Assembly: GCA_035275265.1 (NCBI GenBank) | Contig: DATENC010000006.1 | Coordinates: forward strand, 430,315 to 494,314 | Direction: 5' to 3' | DNA length: 64,000 bases | Source of the DNA: JACQAP01 sp035275265 | GTDB lineage: Bacteria; Pseudomonadota; Gammaproteobacteria; Burkholderiales; JACQAP01 | Shown: positions 8,533-16,685 of the stretch, in pieces | Position numbering within the stretch: the first letter of the stretch is position 1 | Layout of the letters: every line of letters begins with the position of its first letter | Made by a program: the position numbers and the translations under genes | The notes under the pieces: generated by a model | Seen by the model: the letters and a program-made list of their open reading frames with translations, nothing else | What the model was told of the DNA's origin: nothing | The model's database searches: none

Positions 8533-9171
8533 GTGGGGCGCATTCTCGCTGCGCTGAGTTTCGCATTCAGCCTCGCCGCGTCGTCCGGCGCGCTCGCTGC
8601 GGTAGAGCCGATGGAGGATGTGGATTACGTCCTGATTGCGCCTCAGCCGGTAGCCGGCGGCGGCCGCATCGAAGTTATCGAGTTCTTCTACTATGGTTGC
8701 GATTCCTGCTATCGCTTCGAGCCGGCGCTTGCCGCCTGGCTCAGGAATTTGGCGCCCGATGTCTCCTTCAGGCGGGTGCCTGCATTGCGACGCATGGAAT
8801 GGGTACCACTGACCAGACTGTACTTCGCGCTCGAAGAAACGGGAGCGCTGGATCGGCTGCACGGTGAGGTTTACAGAGCGATCCATGAGAAGGGCGTCGA
8901 CCTCGGCGATTCGGGCGAACAGATCACTTGGGCGGAAATGAACGGAGTGGAACGCAGCCGTTTCGAGACGATCGTGAATTCCGCAAGCATGGGGGCGAAG
9001 GTGCAACGGGCACGCGACACTACGGTCGCCTACGGAATTCGCGCTACCCCGTCCATCGTGGTGGACGGCAGATATCTGACCAGCGGCGGGATGCTCGGCA
9101 GCCTGGACGCGTTACTGCCGGCAGTGGACGGCCTGATCGACAAAGCACGGAAGGAGCGCGCCGCGAAATGA
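8533..9171 (+). CDS. DsbA-like thiol:disulfide oxidoreductase (copy 2)
   Basis: 212 residues if started at GTG 8533, which has GGAG at 8518-8521 and gives a signal peptide (LSFAFSLAASSGALA). The sequence is paralogous to the gene just upstream: same EVIEFFYYG...C context, an active site C56-D-S-C59 and cis-Pro loop RATPSIVVDG. CDSC is unusual for DsbA and should shift the redox potential. No in-frame ATG fits the signal peptide. It overlaps the next gene by 4 bases (ATGA). The likely origin is tandem duplication with divergence; the substrate is unknown. Confidence 0.85.
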   Translation: MGRILAALSFAFSLAASSGALAAVEPMEDVDYVLIAPQPVAGGGRIEVIEFFYYGCDSCYRFEPALAAWLRNLAPDVSFRRVPALRRMEWVPLTRLYFALEETGALDRLHGEVYRAIHEKGVDLGDSGEQITWAEMNGVERSRFETIVNSASMGAKVQRARDTTVAYGIRATPSIVVDGRYLTSGGMLGSLDALLPAVDGLIDKARKERAAK

Positions 9172-9944
9172 CCGACGCGGCGCTGAAGGTCGTCATCACC
9201 GGTGCATCGAGCGGAATCGGCAAGGCCTTGGCGCACCAATATGCCAAACGCGGCGCCACCTTGGCATTGGTCGCGCGTCGCGGAGAATTACTCACCCAGC
9301 TTGCGGGCTCTCTTGCGGCGCGTTCCTACGCTTATGTCGCGGATGTTCGCGATGCGGGAGCGTTGGCGGCCGTGGCGGAAGATTTCATCGGGCGAGTTGG
9401 CTGCCCGGACGTGGTCATAGCCAATGCCGGAGTGAGTGCCGGCACACTGACCGGCAAGCCGCAAGACAATCCGGTATTCGAAGAAATCCTGGCAATCAAC
9501 GTCACCGGAATGATGCTCACCTTTCAGGCTTTCATGGAACCGATGAAGGCGCGCAAACTTGGTACGCTGGCGGGAATCGCCAGCATCGCCGGATTCCGCG
9601 GGTTGCCCGGAGCGGCGGCGTATTCGGCCTCGAAAGCCGCGGTGATTTCCTATCTCGAGAGCTTGCGCGTCGAGCTGAAGGGAAGCGGTGTTTCGGTGGT
9701 GACCATCTGTCCGGGCTACATCGCCACGCCACTGACGGGCAGCAATCCATACCGAATGCCCTTCCTGATGGATGCGGACGTAGCAGCGATGAAAATTGCC
9801 GGCGCGATCACGCAGCGCAAGTCCTTCTATGTGTTGCCGTGGCAGATGGCCGTGGTGGGATGGTTCGTGCGGCGCTTACCCCGCCCGCTTTTTGATTCAC
9901 TGTTCAGTCGAGCCCCGCGCAAGCTTCGCCGCACTATGACCTAG
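9168..9944 (+). CDS. Short-chain dehydrogenase/reductase
   Basis: 258 residues. A classical SDR with the NAD(P)-binding motif TGASSGIGKAL near the N-terminus, the NAG motif (VIANAGVS) and catalytic YxxxK in AAYSASKAAV with an upstream Ser (GIASIAG). The start ATG at 9168 overlaps the stop of the second DsbA-like gene, so translation is probably coupled. The C-terminus is basic and hydrophobic (WFVRRLPRPLF), hinting at membrane association. The substrate cannot be read from the sequence. Confidence 0.9.
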   Translation: MTDAALKVVITGASSGIGKALAHQYAKRGATLALVARRGELLTQLAGSLAARSYAYVADVRDAGALAAVAEDFIGRVGCPDVVIANAGVSAGTLTGKPQDNPVFEEILAINVTGMMLTFQAFMEPMKARKLGTLAGIASIAGFRGLPGAAAYSASKAAVISYLESLRVELKGSGVSVVTICPGYIATPLTGSNPYRMPFLMDADVAAMKIAGAITQRKSFYVLPWQMAVVGWFVRRLPRPLFDSLFSRAPRKLRRTMT

Positions 9945-9974
9945 ACCGCGAGTGCGTCTTCGCTGCACGCGGAT

Positions 9975-10628
9975 TCAGCGGAGCACGATCCCCAGCGCAG
10001 TTTCCAGCTTGGCGAGCGCGGTTGCCGGATCCTCGACCTTGATGGTGTGCATGCCCATGGCTTTTGCGGGCTTGAGGTTTACGCCCAGGTCGTCGAGATA
10101 GACGGCTTGCTCGGGCGTGATGTGCAGCCGCGTACACACCAACTCAAAAAAACGCGGTTCGGGTTTGCGTGCGCCGATTTTCGAAGACTCGATTACTGTG
10201 TCGAACAGGGCAAGCACCGCCTGGCATTGCATTCTGCGCTGCGGGTCGCGGTTGATCCCGCGACCGGGCCCGGTGTTGACGTTGTTGGTGACGCAGGCGT
10301 TCGTGTAGTGCTGTTTGCAAGTCCGAAGCGCACGCACCATCTCCGGTCGCAATTCACCATACAGCAGGTCAATGACATCGAGCCCGCGTACCTCGTATCC
10401 CGCGGTGCGTGTTTCCGCCGCGTATGCGCGGTCGAACTCGTCGGGGGTGAGTTCGGAACGTTCGAAACGAGCCCAGGCGTTCCCATCCGGATTGCGGGTA
10501 TTGATATCGCGCAGGAAGTTTGCAGGCAGCCCACGCTCCCGCTCGAAGCTTCGGAAGGCGACGAAAGGACTCTCGCTCAGCACGCCCCCGAAATCCCAGA
10601 GCACGGCGCGCACTGCCGGGTTCGGCAT
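9975..10628 (-). CDS. HAD-superfamily hydrolase
   Basis: 217 residues. The N-terminal motif I reads LWDFGGVL, with the nucleophile Asp kept and the usual second Asp replaced by Gly, as in many HAD-IA members of the DFGGV type. Motif II is around VTNN, and the motif III/IV region KIGARKPEPRFFE...VYLDDLGVNLKPA keeps Lys and the Asp pair. A phosphatase or dehalogenase-like hydrolase acting on a small molecule is expected; the substrate is unknown. It lies just downstream of the TPR gene on the same strand, 7 bases apart. Confidence 0.87.
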   Translation of the reverse strand: MPNPAVRAVLWDFGGVLSESPFVAFRSFERERGLPANFLRDINTRNPDGNAWARFERSELTPDEFDRAYAAETRTAGYEVRGLDVIDLLYGELRPEMVRALRTCKQHYTNACVTNNVNTGPGRGINRDPQRRMQCQAVLALFDTVIESSKIGARKPEPRFFELVCTRLHITPEQAVYLDDLGVNLKPAKAMGMHTIKVEDPATALAKLETALGIVLR

Positions 10629-10635
10629 CCGTACC

Positions 10636-11100
10636 CTACTTCTTGGTTTTCTTGTAGCTGTCCACCGCGCGTTTGAGTTCCTTGTACTCCTCGCATGGGA
10701 TCGGCGTGCACAGTTTCTGCAATTCGGCGAGATGCTGCTCGGCCTTGGTCAGGTTGTCGGTCAACAGGTACGCTTCGCCGATGTACTCGTGTGCATGCTT
10801 GTGCTTCGGATTGAGTTTGAGTGCTTCGTTATAGTGGTTGAACGACGAATCCACTTTGCCGGCCTTGCGATATGCGTAGCCAAGGAAGTTGTGCGCATCC
10901 GCATTCTTGGGGTCGGATTGGACGGCTTTCGAGAATAGGTCGACGGCCTTTTTCCAGTCCTGCGATTCCAAGGCTTTCCTGCCTTCCAGGAAGTTCGGGT
11001 CGTCGCTCGCTGCCACGTCATCGTCGCCCAGGTTGGCTGCCGCCACCGGAACGAACAAAATCAGGAACGCCGCGAACAGCGATTTCAATGGGCTTTTCAC
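10636..11100 (-). CDS. Exported TPR-repeat protein
   Basis: 154 residues with an N-terminal signal peptide (FAAFLILFVPVAAA). The rest is two to three tetratricopeptide repeats (patterns such as NAHNFLGYAYRKAG and HAHEYIGEAYLL), ending in a Lys-rich tail. TPRs mediate protein-protein contacts; no partner is evident. It is placed between glmS and the HAD gene on the same strand, and no terminator was recognised between them. Confidence 0.85.
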   Translation of the reverse strand: MKSPLKSLFAAFLILFVPVAAANLGDDDVAASDDPNFLEGRKALESQDWKKAVDLFSKAVQSDPKNADAHNFLGYAYRKAGKVDSSFNHYNEALKLNPKHKHAHEYIGEAYLLTDNLTKAEQHLAELQKLCTPIPCEEYKELKRAVDSYKKTKK

Positions 11101-11188
11101 TATCCCCTCCTTCCGGCTGGCAAAGACACCGCGTGCGGCTTCATTTATAACGCATCGGCAGTCTGCTTGGGAGGCCGAGAATGCGTTT

Positions 11189-13018
11189 CTATTCGACTGT
11201 TACTGACTTTGCCAGGTTCCTCGGTTTGTCCACGTCGGTACCCTTGGCGAGTGCCGCGTGATAGGCAAGCAGCTGAAGGGGCACGGTATGCAGGATAGGG
11301 CTCAGATATCCGGCGTGCTCGATCATGCGGATGACGTGGACGCCGTCGCCAGCCTGGATATGGCTGTCTGCGTCGGCAAACACGTATAGCTCGCCGCCCC
11401 GCGCGCGTACTTCCTGAAGATTGGATTTGAGCTTTTCCAGCAGCATATCATTGGGCGCGATCGCGATCACGGGCATGTCCTTGTCCACCAGCGCCAGTGG
11501 GCCGTGCTTGAGTTCTCCGGCCGGATAGGCCTCTGCATGGATGTAGGAAATCTCCTTGAGTTTGAGCGCGCCTTCCATCGCTATCGGGTAATGCATGCCG
11601 CGACCGAGAAAAAGCGCATGCTGTTTGCCGGAAAAGCGCTTGGCCCACTTCGTCACTTCCGCTTCGAGCGTCAGAACCTGCTGCAACGCCGACGGCAAGT
11701 GGCGCAGCGCAAGCAAATGCCGCTTCTCTTGCTCAGCCGATAACCGCCCGCGCAGCTTCGCAAGCACAAGCGTCAGCAGGAACAGCGCCGCCAGCTGGGT
11801 GGTGAACGCCTTGGTCGATGCAACCCCGATCTCAGGGCCCGCGCGGGTGAGGAACTTGAGGCTGGCGAGGCGAATCATGGTGCTTTCCGCAACGTTGCAG
11901 ATCGCCAGACTCAAGTTCTGGCCGAGCGATTTTGCGTATTGCAGCGCTGCAATGGTATCGGCCGTCTCCCCTGACTGGGAAACGGTAATGATCAACGCGT
12001 CCGGGTTGGACACGCTTTCACGGTAGCGATATTCGCTGGCGATCTCGACCGAGCAGGGTATGCCCGCGATCGCCTCGATCCAGTAACGCGCCACCAGTCC
12101 CGCATGGTAGCTGGTGCCGCAAGCGAGCACCGTGACCGCATTGGCGCGCTTCAACAAGGGCTCGGCGTCCACCCCGAACAGCTGTGGAGCGATCGACTGC
12201 GCTCCGGTCACCATTTCCAGGGTGTTGGCCACGGCACCCGGCTGCTCGAAAATCTCCTTCTGCATGTAGTGACGGTACGGTCCCAGTTCGACAGCATCGG
12301 CGGAGAGCTTGCTTTCGTGGACGACGCGCTCGGCCTCGCGTCCATTCGAGTCGAAAACGCGATGGCCGTCCAAGCCGAGCTCCGCGACATCACCCTCCTC
12401 CAGATAGATCATCCTCTTGGTGACCTGCAGCAGTGCGGAGGCGTCTGAGGCGGCGAAATTCTCGCCCTTGCCCAATCCCAGCAGCAGCGGCGCTCCCTTG
12501 CGTGCCGCCACCAACCTATCCGGGTGCTTCTCGGACAGCACGGCAATTGCGTACGCGCCCTCGAGTTCGGCGGCCGACTTGCGCACCGCCGCGAACAGAC
12601 CATTTCCGCTCTTGAGGTTGAGGTGGATCAGATGCGCGACGACTTCCGTGTCGGTGTCGGAGACGAATTTGTAGCCGAGCGCGCTCAGTCGCTCGCGGAT
12701 CTGTTCGTGGTTCTCAATGATGCCGTTATGCACCACCGCCAACCCGTCCTCGCTGACGTGAGGATGCGCATTGCGTTCGGTCGGGGCTCCATGGGTGGCC
12801 CAGCGAGTGTGCGCGATGCCCAGGCTGCCATGCACCTTTGCCTGTTCCACCATTTCGGTGAGAGCCGCCACGCGGCCGACGCTGCGTAGCCTGTGCATTC
12901 CGCCGTTGACAACCGCAAGCCCTGCCGAATCGTAACCGCGGTATTCGAGCTTGCGCAGGCCCTCGAGCAGGATTGGAACAACGTTGCGCCGAGCTACGGC
13001 TCCTACGATTCCGCACAT
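11189..13018 (-). CDS. glmS: Glutamine-fructose-6-phosphate aminotransferase
   Basis: 609 residues, the normal GlmS length. It makes glucosamine-6-phosphate from fructose-6-phosphate and glutamine, the first step to UDP-GlcNAc for peptidoglycan and LPS. The N-terminus MCGIVGA supplies the catalytic Cys1 of the glutaminase domain, two SIS domains follow (TVLACGTSYHAGL, FLGRGMHYPIAMEG), and the C-terminus ends KPRNLAKSVTVE. It lies 122 bases downstream of glmU on the same strand, so the two steps of the pathway are probably co-expressed. No glmS ribozyme was recognised. Confidence 0.97.
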   Translation of the reverse strand: MCGIVGAVARRNVVPILLEGLRKLEYRGYDSAGLAVVNGGMHRLRSVGRVAALTEMVEQAKVHGSLGIAHTRWATHGAPTERNAHPHVSEDGLAVVHNGIIENHEQIRERLSALGYKFVSDTDTEVVAHLIHLNLKSGNGLFAAVRKSAAELEGAYAIAVLSEKHPDRLVAARKGAPLLLGLGKGENFAASDASALLQVTKRMIYLEEGDVAELGLDGHRVFDSNGREAERVVHESKLSADAVELGPYRHYMQKEIFEQPGAVANTLEMVTGAQSIAPQLFGVDAEPLLKRANAVTVLACGTSYHAGLVARYWIEAIAGIPCSVEIASEYRYRESVSNPDALIITVSQSGETADTIAALQYAKSLGQNLSLAICNVAESTMIRLASLKFLTRAGPEIGVASTKAFTTQLAALFLLTLVLAKLRGRLSAEQEKRHLLALRHLPSALQQVLTLEAEVTKWAKRFSGKQHALFLGRGMHYPIAMEGALKLKEISYIHAEAYPAGELKHGPLALVDKDMPVIAIAPNDMLLEKLKSNLQEVRARGGELYVFADADSHIQAGDGVHVIRMIEHAGYLSPILHTVPLQLLAYHAALAKGTDVDKPRNLAKSVTVE

Positions 13019-13140
13019 GTCAATTTGATGACGCGTAAGTCGGTCGCGATCATGGCGATTCCTGGTTGGCGGTTCTCAGAGAAATTCTAGAGTGTAGTCA
13101 ACTGTCTATTCCGCATGGGCACGCTGTCACGCCTCATGCT

Positions 13141-14526
13141 TTACCCCTCACGAGGCTTCTTCACCGGTCGCTTCCAGCCAGGCACGGAAACCTGTTTCGC
13201 GCGGGACAGCGTCAGTTCGTCCGGCGGAGTGTCCCTGGTGATGGTGCTGCCCGCCCCGATGGTGGTGCCGCGGCTGACGGTGACAGGCGCAACAAACTGC
13301 GTGTCGGAGCCGACGAACACGTCGTCCTCAATCACGGTGCGATACTTGTTTGCGCCGTCGTAGTTGCAAGTGATAGTGCCGGCACCGATGTTGACGTTGC
13401 GTCCGATGGTGGAATCGCCCAGGTAGGTGAGGTGGTTCGCTTTGGACTTCTGGCCAATTTCCGTCGCTTTGATCTCGACGAAATTGCCGACGCGGACCTC
13501 GTCCGCCAGTTGCGTGCCTGGTCGCATCCTGGCGTAGGGGCCGATTCTGCAATTTTTGCCGGCCACTACGCCATCGAGATGCGAGTAAGGAGCGATCACC
13601 GTGCCAGCGCCGATTTCGACGTCTTTAAGCACGCAGCCGGCACCAACTTTAGCGTCATCGCCCAAGGTCACTGTGCCCTCGAAAATGCAATTCACATCGA
13701 TGAATACGTCTTGACCGCACACCAGTTTGCCCCGCAGGTCAAAACGCCATGGGTCGGCCAACGTCACGCCTTTGCGCATCAGTTCGCGCGCGCATTCCAG
13801 CTGATAGACCCGCTCCAGATAGGCGAGCTGCTCCTTGCTGTTGACGCCGAGAATTTCCCAGGACTCGCCCGGTTCGACCGTGGTTACCCGGGTCTTCGAG
13901 GCGATGGCCAGCGACACGATGTCGGTAAGGTAGTACTCCTTCTGCGCGTTGCGGTTGGTAAGTTTCGCGAGCCATTCACCGAGCTTGGCGGTCTGCGTGC
14001 ACAACATGCCGGTATTGATCTCGCGGATCTTCCTTTCTTTCGAGCTCGCGTCTTTTTCCTCTACGATGCGCACGATCGCGCCTTCATCATCGCGCACGAT
14101 TCGTCCGTAGCCAGTCGGATCATTGAGTAGCGAAGTAAGCAGCGAGAGCCCCGTGGGATGCGATGACAGTTGCGCCAGCGTCTTGTGTCGCGTAAGCGGG
14201 ACGTCGCCGTAAAGAATCAGCGTGGAGCCGCCGGGCACCAGATGCGGCAGCGCCTGTTGTACCGCATGACCTGTTCCGAGTTGCGGTTCCTGCAGGACGA
14301 ACTTCAAAGCGGGATCGGCAAAGCCGGCGGGCACGGCATCGCCGCCGTAGCCGTAAATGACGATGGTACGCTCGGCGTGCAGCGCCCGTGCGCGGTCCAG
14401 TACGTGAGCGAGCAGCGGCTTGCCGCCGAGCGTGTGCAGGACCTTCGGCAAACGCGAAAACATGCGTGTGCCCTTGCCGGCAGCGAGGACTACGACATTG
14501 AGGGGGGCGTTTTTCACAGGGGGCAC
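13141..14526 (-). CDS. glmU: Bifunctional N-acetylglucosamine-1-phosphate uridyltransferase / glucosamine-1-phosphate acetyltransferase
   Basis: 461 residues. The N-terminal pyrophosphorylase domain starts LNVVVLAAGKGTRMFS with the family motif. The C-terminal half is a left-handed beta-helix of hexapeptide repeats (IGAGTVIAPYSHLDG, NIGAGTITCNYDGANK) that carries the acetyltransferase. Together they turn glucosamine-1-phosphate into UDP-GlcNAc. It precedes glmS on the same strand. Confidence 0.97.
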   Translation of the reverse strand: MPPVKNAPLNVVVLAAGKGTRMFSRLPKVLHTLGGKPLLAHVLDRARALHAERTIVIYGYGGDAVPAGFADPALKFVLQEPQLGTGHAVQQALPHLVPGGSTLILYGDVPLTRHKTLAQLSSHPTGLSLLTSLLNDPTGYGRIVRDDEGAIVRIVEEKDASSKERKIREINTGMLCTQTAKLGEWLAKLTNRNAQKEYYLTDIVSLAIASKTRVTTVEPGESWEILGVNSKEQLAYLERVYQLECARELMRKGVTLADPWRFDLRGKLVCGQDVFIDVNCIFEGTVTLGDDAKVGAGCVLKDVEIGAGTVIAPYSHLDGVVAGKNCRIGPYARMRPGTQLADEVRVGNFVEIKATEIGQKSKANHLTYLGDSTIGRNVNIGAGTITCNYDGANKYRTVIEDDVFVGSDTQFVAPVTVSRGTTIGAGSTITRDTPPDELTLSRAKQVSVPGWKRPVKKPREG

Positions 14527-14576
14527 GGAAAACGCAGGGGATTATCGCACAAGGCCCCGGAAAGACGATGCTTCAG

Positions 14577-15254
14577 CTAATTTGTGCGGATACCTTGCTC
14601 GATAAGCAGGGTCTTGATGTCGTTCAGCACCACCTGCGGCAACAAGAAGGAGGTGGTGTAAATCTCCCGGATCGAACCGCGCTGGTCGATCAGGAACACC
14701 TTGAGTACGTGTGAGAGCGACCCGGTCGATTTGCCGTTTTCGTCGAGCACCACCGATAGGTCCTGCCCGAATCCGTCCAGCATGGGCCGCAGCTCTATCG
14801 GCGAAGGCGTGGTCAGAAAGTACCAGGGCAGCCCGCCCTTGTCGACGGTGTGGCTGCCACCATACAGGCTCATGGCCTCCGGCGTGTCGTGGTCGGGGTC
14901 GAAAGACAGGCTGACGAAACGCAAGTGGGGCAGAAGCGCGGCTTCACGATCGAGCGACTTCTTCAACTCTTCCATCACCTGGTATGCGAAAGGGCAGCCC
15001 CACACATCGCTGCAACTGGTGTACATGAACGACAGTACCGTGACTTTCCCGGTCGTGAACCGGGCAAGCGGTCTGGGCTGGTCGTCGCTATCCAGCACCA
15101 TCCCGCTCGGCACAGGCATGATGTGTTCGAGCCGGTACGATCCGGCCGGCGTCGGCGGGAACTCGAGGTTCCTCACCGGACCTCCGCCGTCACCGGCAGC
15201 GAACGTCGTGGCAGCGAGAAACAGCCCTCCGCACAAAGAAAACGGACGCAGCAT
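14577..15254 (-). CDS. SCO1/SenC-family copper protein, variant Cys motif
   Basis: 225 residues from ATG at 15254, the start that gives a signal peptide (LCGGLFLAATTFAAG) and overlaps the mtoX stop as TGATG. Sco proteins are thioredoxin-fold periplasmic copper chaperones. The usual CxxxC copper site is replaced here by C81-SDVWG-C87, i.e. five residues between the cysteines, while the distal His is kept (H182 in LSHVLKVFLID). Genes for Sco proteins are known beside methanethiol oxidase genes in Hyphomicrobium and others, so the likely job is maturation of MtoX. The next gene on this strand is glmU; the MauG gene often found in such clusters is absent. Confidence 0.88.
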   Translation of the reverse strand: MLRPFSLCGGLFLAATTFAAGDGGGPVRNLEFPPTPAGSYRLEHIMPVPSGMVLDSDDQPRPLARFTTGKVTVLSFMYTSCSDVWGCPFAYQVMEELKKSLDREAALLPHLRFVSLSFDPDHDTPEAMSLYGGSHTVDKGGLPWYFLTTPSPIELRPMLDGFGQDLSVVLDENGKSTGSLSHVLKVFLIDQRGSIREIYTTSFLLPQVVLNDIKTLLIEQGIRTN

Positions 15255-16588
15255 CAGCGTGCGGCCGCGATCTCGCCGGGGGCGTCGGCGTCGCCAAACG
15301 CGGATTTCAGCGACTTCGAGCCAAACTTCATGTGATGCGCGCGGCCCAGCTTTTCTTTGGTGAAGTCCACCTCGAAGGCGGGTTTGAGTTCCTTGCCATC
15401 CCAATTGAAGGCGCGCAGGAACTGTTCGTTATCCGCGCCTTTTTTGTCCCATTTTTCGAGCAGAGACGAGGTTATGTACACCCGCTTGCCGTCCCAGCTC
15501 TGCGACACCATGTTGACCTGCCTGCCGGTGACTTTCTCGTAGGTCTGTTTAGGCGCTTCCGGATTGGACAGGTCGAAGTAGCGGGTCTTGCCGTCCATGA
15601 AAGTATTGACCCAGAGTCCCTTGCCGTCGTGGCTGATGCTGATGTCCACCGGCAGCGGAATTTTCGCCGGGTCGCCGATGGTGGCAACATCCTTGGCTTC
15701 CCATTCGCCACTGGCGCCCTCACTGATCAGCCAGATCTTTGAGGTAAGCGCCGTAGCGACGACCGCCCAGTTCTCGCCTTCCTTTAGGGACCAACGGATC
15801 TCCAGCGGAGCGCCGGGAACGCTGAGTAATTTCTTTGGTTTCATCGCTTTCAGGTCCCAGAGAACCATGGTATTGCCGAAATTCTTCATCGCTTCGGCAT
15901 CGGCAACGACTTCTCCGAGGTCGCGCATGTAATTGTTGAAACCAGTGAAACTGGAAGTGAGCAGCAGGTTCTTGCGCGGATTGATGCCGATGTCGTAACC
16001 GTAGCCGTCGCCGCCATTGTCGGCGGGGATGTCGTATTTGCTGATCAGATCACCCTTGTTGTTGAAAAGGGCCAGGCCAGTGACACCGCCCTTGTCCTGG
16101 GTATTGGATAGCGTTCCCACGAGCATGCGGCCGGGCATCGCATAGAAGGTATGCGGGCCGATGTAGCCAGTCTTGTCCGGCAGGTCGGCAATGACCTTCG
16201 CGAGTTTTGGCATGGCGGGATTGGAGCCCACATCGAACACGTAGATCTTGCTGTCGGACAGCCCACCTGCCCACAGATGGCGACGGTCGTCGGTAAATCC
16301 CATGTGGTGTGCTTCGCCACGCGCACCCACCGACACGCTGTGGATTACCTTGCCGTACTTTTTCGATGCCGGATTGACGTCGATGGTAACCAGCTTGTCG
16401 GAACCGTCCCCCAGCCCTGGCACGCCCAGCGTCCAGACGTACACGTAATCCTCCTGGCCCTTGATCAGATTACCCATGTACGGCGAATTGCAGGTTTCGT
16501 CCGCACCGGCATCGAGGCCGGCGCCAAGCAAGGCCATCGCGAGCAACACGGCGGCTACCGATCGCGGCAGGCGGGAGAGTCTGAGCAT
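15254..16588 (-). CDS. mtoX: Methanethiol oxidase, SBP56 (selenium-binding protein) family
   Basis: 444 residues with a Sec signal peptide (VAAVLLAMALLGAGLDAGA). The mature start DETCNSPYMGN, the YVYVWTLG segment, HHMGF...LWAGGL and the C-terminal RAHHMKFG fit the SBP56/SELENBP1 beta-propeller family, whose exported bacterial members oxidise methanethiol to formaldehyde, hydrogen sulfide and hydrogen peroxide using copper. The start is placed at 16588 because GGAGG lies between an upstream ATG (16600) and the ATG pair at 16591/16588. It is translationally coupled to a Sco gene. A selenium-binding role is the older annotation. Confidence 0.88.
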   Translation of the reverse strand: MLRLSRLPRSVAAVLLAMALLGAGLDAGADETCNSPYMGNLIKGQEDYVYVWTLGVPGLGDGSDKLVTIDVNPASKKYGKVIHSVSVGARGEAHHMGFTDDRRHLWAGGLSDSKIYVFDVGSNPAMPKLAKVIADLPDKTGYIGPHTFYAMPGRMLVGTLSNTQDKGGVTGLALFNNKGDLISKYDIPADNGGDGYGYDIGINPRKNLLLTSSFTGFNNYMRDLGEVVADAEAMKNFGNTMVLWDLKAMKPKKLLSVPGAPLEIRWSLKEGENWAVVATALTSKIWLISEGASGEWEAKDVATIGDPAKIPLPVDISISHDGKGLWVNTFMDGKTRYFDLSNPEAPKQTYEKVTGRQVNMVSQSWDGKRVYITSSLLEKWDKKGADNEQFLRAFNWDGKELKPAFEVDFTKEKLGRAHHMKFGSKSLKSAFGDADAPGEIAAAR

Positions 16589-16630
16589 CATTTCCTCCAT
16601 TGGTCTAGGCAGTGTTTGGGAAGGGCTATC

Positions 16631-16659
16631 AATTTAGGCGTTGACGAAAGGAAAGCCAA
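16631..16659 (-). promoter_or_regulatory. Putative sigma-70 promoter for mtoX-sco
   Basis: On the minus strand, TTGGCT (16654-16659) and TAAATT (16631-16636) are separated by exactly 17 bases and lie about 40 bases upstream of the mtoX start, in the 85-97 base gap after dacB. Both hexamers are imperfect. Confidence 0.35.
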
Positions 16660-16685
16660 ATAGAAATTCGCGATTAGGAAATAAC

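Noticed and set aside
16589..16600. Upstream ATG for mtoX at 16600
   Set aside because: The GGAGG ribosome site lies downstream of this ATG and directly before the ATG pair at 16591/16588.
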